64,000 nt of DNA from Azolla caroliniana (taxonomy: Eukaryota > Polypodiophyta), in NCBI GenBank assembly GCA_043228905.1, contig JBHGNT010000017.1, positions 17,174,001-17,238,000 on the forward strand, read 5' to 3'. Shown here piece by piece: positions 59,701 through 64,000 of the stretch (position 1 is its first letter; each line of letters begins with the position of its first letter). Both the position numbers and the translations under genes were made by a program. The notes beneath the pieces were generated by a model. It made no database searches. It saw only the letters and a program-made list of their open reading frames with translations, and was not told where the DNA came from.

Positions 59701-60279
59701 CTCCTTCATGACCGATCAAGGGTACCATAAGACGCAGGCCGATCACTGCGTGTTTGTGAAGAAGTTCGAAGGAGGCGACTTCCTGATACTCCTTCTGTAC
59801 GTGGACGAAATGTTGATCGTCGGACGGGACCAAGCCAAAATACGAATGCTGAAGAAGGCTTTCAACCGAACTTTTGCAATGAAAGACTTGGGTCCGACAA
59901 GACAGATGTTGGGGATGCATATCATCCGGAACCGGCCAATGAAGCAATTGTGGTTGTCACAAGAGAAGTACGTGACAAAGGTGCTTCAGCGGTTCAACAT
60001 GTTAGAAGCGAAACCGGTTGGATCGACACTTTCGGCAAACTGCAAGTTATCCGGTAAGCAAAGCCCGAAGACGAAAGCAGAGAAGGCAAATATGATGAAG
60101 GTTCCATATGCCTCTGCCATCGGGAGCTTAATGTACGCAATGGTGTGTACCCGACTGGATATAGGATACGCAGTCGGAGTGGTGAGCCAGTTTATGAGCA
60201 GTCCCGGCAAGGAGCACTGGAACGCGGTCAAATGGATACTCCGGTACTTGAAGGGGACTTCAAATATGTGTCTCCGATT
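56736..60279 (+). pseudogene. Copia gag-pol polyprotein, broken
   Basis: One frame runs from ATG 56736 to about 59400. Gag begins MDDLLGGMFKLTGSNYSVW, with zinc knuckle CFYCGKPGHF at about 57425. The protease motif is VVDSGASFHL (about 57650). The pre-integrase zinc region is LWHKRLCHMS...CTDCLAGKQ (about 58035-58150). Integrase shows FIDDHSRK, QADNGGEYRG and LNGLAERMNRTI (D-D-E, 58270-58540). In-frame stops lie at 57453, 57756, 57825, 58170, 58206 and 58254. A frameshift near 59390, in a C run, leads into the RT (VKGFQQKKGVDFDEIFAPV, then YVDEMLIVG). The catalytic YVDD has become YVDE. This copy is non-functional. Confidence 0.88.
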
Positions 60280-60632
60280 TGTCACGGATCATAAACTCAA
60301 GAGACAAGCAAGAAGATAACCAAATGGACAAGAAAGAAGATAGTATTAAAGGAAAGACTCCATAACTGGTGTTGTTCACCTTGAATTCCTTCAAGGTGAA
60401 CTCCTCTATTTATACTACATGGCATGCATACTTGTTGCACGCATGTGAATCTACAATAGAGCATGTAGGTATGCATGCATGTGCCAAGTGTAAATACTAC
60501 AAGGGAGCAACTATGCACATGATGCTAGCAAAATAATAAGGACCAATTACATACATAACTAGTACTAGATATCTTGGTTAACTCATAATACTAGATTATA
60601 ACATGGTCGTGTCAAGAGTTCGAATCTTGACA
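60280..60632 (-). repeat. Gypsy 3' LTR (353 bp)
   Basis: It begins TGTCAAGATTCGAACTCTTGACA, itself an inverted repeat, and ends ATCCGTGACA. It has a TATA box (GTATAAATAGAGG, minus strand, about 60403-60415). Directly after that lies a perfect 11-bp hairpin (TTCACCTTGAA / TTCAAGGTGAA, 60375-60400) near the expected transcript start. The pol stop codon (60596-60598) lies inside this LTR. Confidence 0.88.
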
Positions 60633-63196
60633 TTATCCCCCCTCTTACGCCGCCTTCCCAAATCGGCCGCTGGTTTGTGGGGATATCGGTGATGAAAATC
60701 TTGGACGACCTCTGGGGCATTTTGTAAATTTGCTGATGGTTCCCATGTGGCCCCAGACATGGGGTAACCCCTCCATAGGACGAGGTATTGCAAGTGTCGA
60801 CGATGCCAACGCGAGTTAAGGATTTGGTCGACCTCGTATTCCTCCCCTGTCGTCAATTGCACAGGTGGTGGTGGTGGGGCGAGACATCCTGGGAGTTGTG
60901 AAGCATAATGGGGTTCGAGGAGGGAGACATGAAAAACATCGTGAATCCGGAAGTGGGATGGAAGGGCGAGCCGGAAGGCGACGGGATTGATGCACTCGAT
61001 GATACAGAATGGTCCCAAATTCTTGTAATCAAGTTTCGCACATGGACGAGTAGTAGAGATGTGTCGACGTAACAACCAGACCATGTCTCCAACGACAAAG
61101 TGTGGAGTGGAAGATCGATGGCGATCAGCCTGCTTCTTGTATCGTTCACTAGCAAGACTAAGCTCCAAGGATAAATCATGATGTAGTTCTTCCAAAATGC
61201 GGGCACGATCCTCCGCCGAAGGGTTCACGGAAGTGGTAGGAAGGGAAATGTTGAAGCGAGGATGTAAACCATAGTTGGCAAAGAAGGGAGTGACGCCAGT
61301 CGATGCATGGAGAGAATTATTGTAGGCGAATTCCGCGAGCGAAAGTAAGTTGACCCAATCATCTTGTTGGTAACTAACCGAGCACCGAAGATACCGCTCA
61401 AGGATTTGGTTGACACGCTCCGTTTGCCCGTCAGTTTGGGGGTGATAAGCGAAGGACAACTTGACAGAGATGCCTAAAGTTTGTAGCAGGCGCTGCCAGA
61501 AGTGAGAGACAAACTGGGGTCCGCGATCCAAGATGACATCATCGGGGAGTCCATGCAAGCGTACCACATTGTTGAGTAGGAGATGCACCATTCCTTCTCT
61601 AGAAATGGTTTTGGAGCATGGAGTGAAGTGAGCCATCTTCGTAAACCGATCGACAACGACCAACACCGAGTCATAGCTATTGACCAAGGGTAGATTAGTT
61701 ATTAGGTCCATAGAGATAGAGGCCCAAGGACGACGAGGACATGGAAGCGGCTGTAGTAAGCCGTATGGCCGATGATGAATGGCTTTGGAGCGAGCACAAA
61801 CCTCACAACTCTTTATGTATTCTTTGACCAGCTTCCATGGTTGTGGCCACCAATACCCCTGAGAGATTAGCTCGAGGGTTTTCGCGACCCCGAAATTACC
61901 TGCAAGTGGGTCATCGTGGCATTCCCGCAACACCCGGGTGCGACATGGGCCCTCTGGGACGTATAAGAGATGATCTCGGAACAACAAACCCTGTTGTATG
62001 GTGAAGGTGTCAAGATCCTTCCTTTTGGTCGCCTTGGAGGGGTTTTGTAGACTATCTTGAATCTTGTTGGCGAACGCATCGAACTTGGATGCATCAGTGA
62101 TTTGTTGGAGTAAAGAATCATCCTGCAACATACAAGTGGCAAAAAGATGCAATTGGTCGGGTTTCAACAAACGTCTAGATTGTTGAGCATAAGCAGCATC
62201 CCCAGGGCGTAGTGCAAGGTCAGCTCGGCGAGAAAGGGCATCAGCATTCCCATGTTGGCCACCAGGTCGAAATACGATCTCAAAATCGTAGTCGGCAAGA
62301 AATGTCGACCAACGGGCCTGCCTTCGATTCAAAGTACGAGTGGTGGAAAAATAAACTAAATTTTTATGATCAGTCACTACCTGGACAAGATGTTGTGCGC
62401 CGGCCAAGTAGGGTCGCCATTCTTCAAAGGTAGCAATGATAGCAGCAAGCTCCATGTCGTAAATGGGATAATTGATTTCGGATGCCGTAAATTTTCGGGA
62501 ATAGTAAGCCACTGGGTGCATTAGGTTGTTGTCGTCTGCCTGGGATAAGATGGCGCCAATGGCAAAGTCAGAGGCATTGGTTTCGACTTGGAAGGGTTTT
62601 GTGGGGTCGGCATGTAGCAGCACCGGGGCAGTGATGAATGCGTGTTTGAGTGAGTCGAACGCATTTTGTGCCTCCGAGGTCCATAAAAATGGAGTGCCTT
62701 TATGGGTGAGAGCGATAAGAGGTTGTGCTAGGGTGGAAAACCCCTTGATGAAGCGACGGTAAAAATTCGCGAAGCCGAGGAAGGATTGCACATCTTTAAG
62801 TCGCCTTGGAGTCGCCCACGCCTGAATGACAGAGACCTTCTTCATATCCATGGTGATGCCAGTGGGCGAAATGATGTAGCCTAGAAATTCGATCGAGGTA
62901 TGGTCGAACTTGCATTTCTCGCCTTTGGCATAAAGGCCATGCTCGCGAAGTTTGGCAAGAACTAATCGGACTTGGCGAGTGTGCTCCTCCATGTTTGGCG
63001 AGAAAATGAGAATATCATCGAGGTAAATGACAACAAAAAGATCAAGATATTCTCGGAAAATATCGTTCATCATATGTTGAAAAACTGCGGGAGCGTTAGT
63101 AAGACCAAAAGGCATTACCTTGTATTCGAAATGCCCATACCGTGTTCGAAATGCGGTTTTCCATTCATCCCCCGGCTTGATGTGTACTAGATTGCA
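60280..63196 (-). mobile_element. Gypsy chromovirus, 5'-truncated
   Basis: On the minus strand, pol begins mid-RT at about 63194 and runs to the 3' LTR (60632-60280). A polypurine tract (AGAGGGGGGATAA) precedes the LTR. The 5' LTR, gag, protease and first part of RT are missing. Both ends join copia sequence: the LTR end abuts the plus-strand copia, and the RT end abuts an inverted copia LTR, with the possible microhomology GTGC. Confidence 0.88.
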
Positions 63197-63409
63197 CTCC
63201 TCACCGGGTCTGCACCATCCGGCTCTCTGTAGTCGGGTACTCCTCATCCGGTTCTCACCGGGTCTGCGCCATCCGGCTCTCCATAGCCGGGTACTCCTCA
63301 TCCGATTCTCACCGGGTCTGCGCCATCCGGCTCTCCGTAGCTGGGTACTCCTCATCCGGTTCTCATCGAGTCTGCACCATCCGGCTCTCTGTAGCCGGGT
63401 ACTCGTCAT
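60596..63409 (-). CDS. Chimeric 937-aa ORF: copia LTR repeats fused to gypsy RT-RNaseH-integrase-chromodomain
   Basis: Codons 1 to about 71 are translated copia LTR minisatellite (18-aa units, RAGWRRPGENRMRS type). From CNLVHIKPGDEW on, it is gypsy pol: the rest of RT with YGHFEYKVMPFGLTNAP and YLDDILIF intact, RNase H (NASDFAIGAILSQ), integrase (VVVDRFTKMAHF, LDRGPQF, HPQTDGQTERVN) and a C-terminal chromodomain (YEVDQILNSRWHRR, then LVLWRGYPMSGATWEP). There are no stops across 937 codons, so the pol part is young. The first RT block, with part of the palm, is missing and replaced. In the HHCC finger the second His appears as Asn (PLAGNFG). Translation from this start is doubtful and a working reverse transcriptase is unlikely. 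Confidence 0.85.
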   Translation of the reverse strand: MTSTRLQRAGWCRLDENRMRSTQLRRAGWRRPGENRMRSTRLWRAGWRRPGENRMRSTRLQRAGWCRPGEECNLVHIKPGDEWKTAFRTRYGHFEYKVMPFGLTNAPAVFQHMMNDIFREYLDLFVVIYLDDILIFSPNMEEHTRQVRLVLAKLREHGLYAKGEKCKFDHTSIEFLGYIISPTGITMDMKKVSVIQAWATPRRLKDVQSFLGFANFYRRFIKGFSTLAQPLIALTHKGTPFLWTSEAQNAFDSLKHAFITAPVLLHADPTKPFQVETNASDFAIGAILSQADDNNLMHPVAYYSRKFTASEINYPIYDMELAAIIATFEEWRPYLAGAQHLVQVVTDHKNLVYFSTTRTLNRRQARWSTFLADYDFEIVFRPGGQHGNADALSRRADLALRPGDAAYAQQSRRLLKPDQLHLFATCMLQDDSLLQQITDASKFDAFANKIQDSLQNPSKATKRKDLDTFTIQQGLLFRDHLLYVPEGPCRTRVLRECHDDPLAGNFGVAKTLELISQGYWWPQPWKLVKEYIKSCEVCARSKAIHHRPYGLLQPLPCPRRPWASISMDLITNLPLVNSYDSVLVVVDRFTKMAHFTPCSKTISREGMVHLLLNNVVRLHGLPDDVILDRGPQFVSHFWQRLLQTLGISVKLSFAYHPQTDGQTERVNQILERYLRCSVSYQQDDWVNLLSLAEFAYNNSLHASTGVTPFFANYGLHPRFNISLPTTSVNPSAEDRARILEELHHDLSLELSLASERYKKQADRHRSSTPHFVVGDMVWLLRRHISTTRPCAKLDYKNLGPFCIIECINPVAFRLALPSHFRIHDVFHVSLLEPHYASQLPGCLAPPPPPVQLTTGEEYEVDQILNSRWHRRHLQYLVLWRGYPMSGATWEPSANLQNAPEVVQDFHHRYPHKPAADLGRRRKRGDNVKIRTLDTTML

Positions 63410-63501
63410 ACGGTTTCAGCCTCGGCCTATCGGCCTTGGCCGACTTTGTTCATCAACACTGTTCTTCTCCCTTCCCATCTGGAGGGACCTGTCTCCCAAC
63501 A
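63195..63501 (-). repeat. Truncated inverted copia LTR with 54-bp minisatellite
   Basis: It starts on the minus strand at 63501 (TGTTGGGAGACAGGTCCC), preceded by the polypurine tract AAGGGGGAGTT (63502-63512). About four 54-bp units (GGGTACTCCTCATCCGGTTC on the + strand) lie at 63205-63410. It is cut at about 63195 by the junction with gypsy RT. Confidence 0.85.
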
Positions 63502-64000
63502 AACTCCCCCTTCACTCCGGCATGGGGTGTCTTACTAGTCCGATCCTCTTCCGGCATGCATCCAACTTGTCGGGTATCAGCACTTTGGTCAGCATATCTG
63601 ACCCGTTCTCGGCCGTGTGGATCTTCGTCAGTGCGAACTCCTGGTCATCTACTCTTTCCCGGATCCAGTGATATCTTCGCTGGATATGCTTCGTCCGGGA
63701 ATGGTAGGCCGCATTCTTAGCAAGATGGATGGCACTTTGACTGTCGCAATAGAGTCGGTATTCATCTTGCCGGATACCGAGCTCTCCGATGAAGTCCTTC
63801 ATCCATAATATTTCCTTGCTGGCTTCCACAACCGCCATGTACTCCGCTTCCGTGGTTGACAATGCAACCGTCTTCTACAGCCTCGACTGCCACGAGACAG
63901 CTCCCCCTGCATATGTCATTACATACCCGGATGTAGACCGGCTGGTATCCACATCAGCCGACATGTCCGAATCGGTGAAACCGTCAAGTTGAGGTTTTCC
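63502..64000 (-). pseudogene. Copia RNase H end (minus strand, runs off the window)
   Basis: LSTTEAEYMAVVEASKEILWM, CDSQSAIHLAKNAAYHSRTKHI and MLTKVLIPDKLDACRKRIGL are the C-terminal RNase H of a copia polyprotein. Upstream, toward the window edge, GFTDSDMSADVDTSRSTSGY continues it, with one TAG stop (about 63876). It is the same family as the plus-strand copia, which ends just before this domain. The rest lies beyond 64000. Confidence 0.85.

Larger units (their letters stand above)
55593..60279 (+). mobile_element. Copia element, 3'-truncated
   Basis: The 5' LTR occupies 55593-56711 (TGTTAGGAAAC...CCTGTCA). Gag, protease, integrase and reverse transcriptase follow. The element ends abruptly at 60279, at the start of RNase H, where the gypsy LTR begins. 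RNase H and the 3' LTR are missing here. It inserted into an older copia RT, with GAGCA to its left. A weak TGGTAAAACGAC after the LTR may be the primer-binding site. Confidence 0.85.

Noticed and set aside
59003-59947. 314-codon minus-strand ORF
   Set aside because: Antisense shadow of the copia integrase/RT region, which explains the open frame.
63205-63410. CRISPR-like array of 54-bp repeats
   Set aside because: The units are directly adjacent without unique spacers, lie inside a copia LTR, and the DNA is eukaryotic.

Overview
The window reads as nuclear DNA of a land plant. It holds two multi-exon plant genes with GT-AG introns: a PH-RCC1-FYVE-BRX protein (PRAF/RLD family) and a class VIII myosin-like protein. 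Around them lie plant-type Ty1/copia and Ty3/gypsy chromodomain retrotransposons, L1-type LINEs, tRNA-derived SINE-like pieces, a foldback MITE, a PPR pseudogene and many CT, GA and ATCT microsatellites. I cannot place the species more narrowly. There is no bacterial operon structure and no convincing stand-alone RNA gene.

Layout. 1-4.3 kb: repeat-rich, with a LINE 3' remnant. 4.3-11.2 kb: a nearly full-length but decayed LINE (+), whose ORF1 is split by two solo copia LTRs in opposite orientation, each with a 5-bp target duplication. 11.3-16.3 kb: dispersed repeats, tRNA-like SINE pieces and a 485-bp Mutator-like foldback MITE with a 9-bp target duplication. 16.5-22.2 kb (-): the intact PRAF gene, nine coding exons, about 1,165 aa. 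Its last exon lies beyond a 1.4-kb repeat-filled intron, and a decayed copy of that exon sits further downstream. 22.2-24.9 kb: degenerate repeats, a polypyrimidine tract and a GATC-rich minisatellite. 24.9-33 kb: AT-rich intergenic DNA with old repeats. 33.1-34.2 kb (-): a PPR pseudogene. 37.06-44.11 kb (-): the myosin VIII-like gene, 22 coding exons, about 1,229 aa. 44.3-44.5 kb: a GC-rich promoter with seven ACGT cores and an E2F-like site. 45-64 kb: nested transposons. These are a hAT-like remnant, an LTR split by a second LINE, copia fragments interrupted by an LTR piece and an eEF1A pseudogene, a copia element that runs into a truncated gypsy element, and the end of an inverted copia copy.

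Most notable observation: the myosin-like gene keeps an open frame across 22 exons, the class VIII tail, IQ motifs and motor fold landmarks. Its P-loop, switch I and switch II, however, are all replaced by non-catalytic residues. It looks like a conserved 'pseudo-motor' myosin rather than an ATP-driven motor. The two host genes share a strand but show no direct functional link. PRAF/RLD proteins act at membranes in trafficking and polarity, and class VIII myosins act at the plasma membrane, plasmodesmata, endosomes and the division plane.

Gene models were built by eye from splice sites and family motifs. Exon lengths and phases were checked by hand, but nothing was aligned by software.
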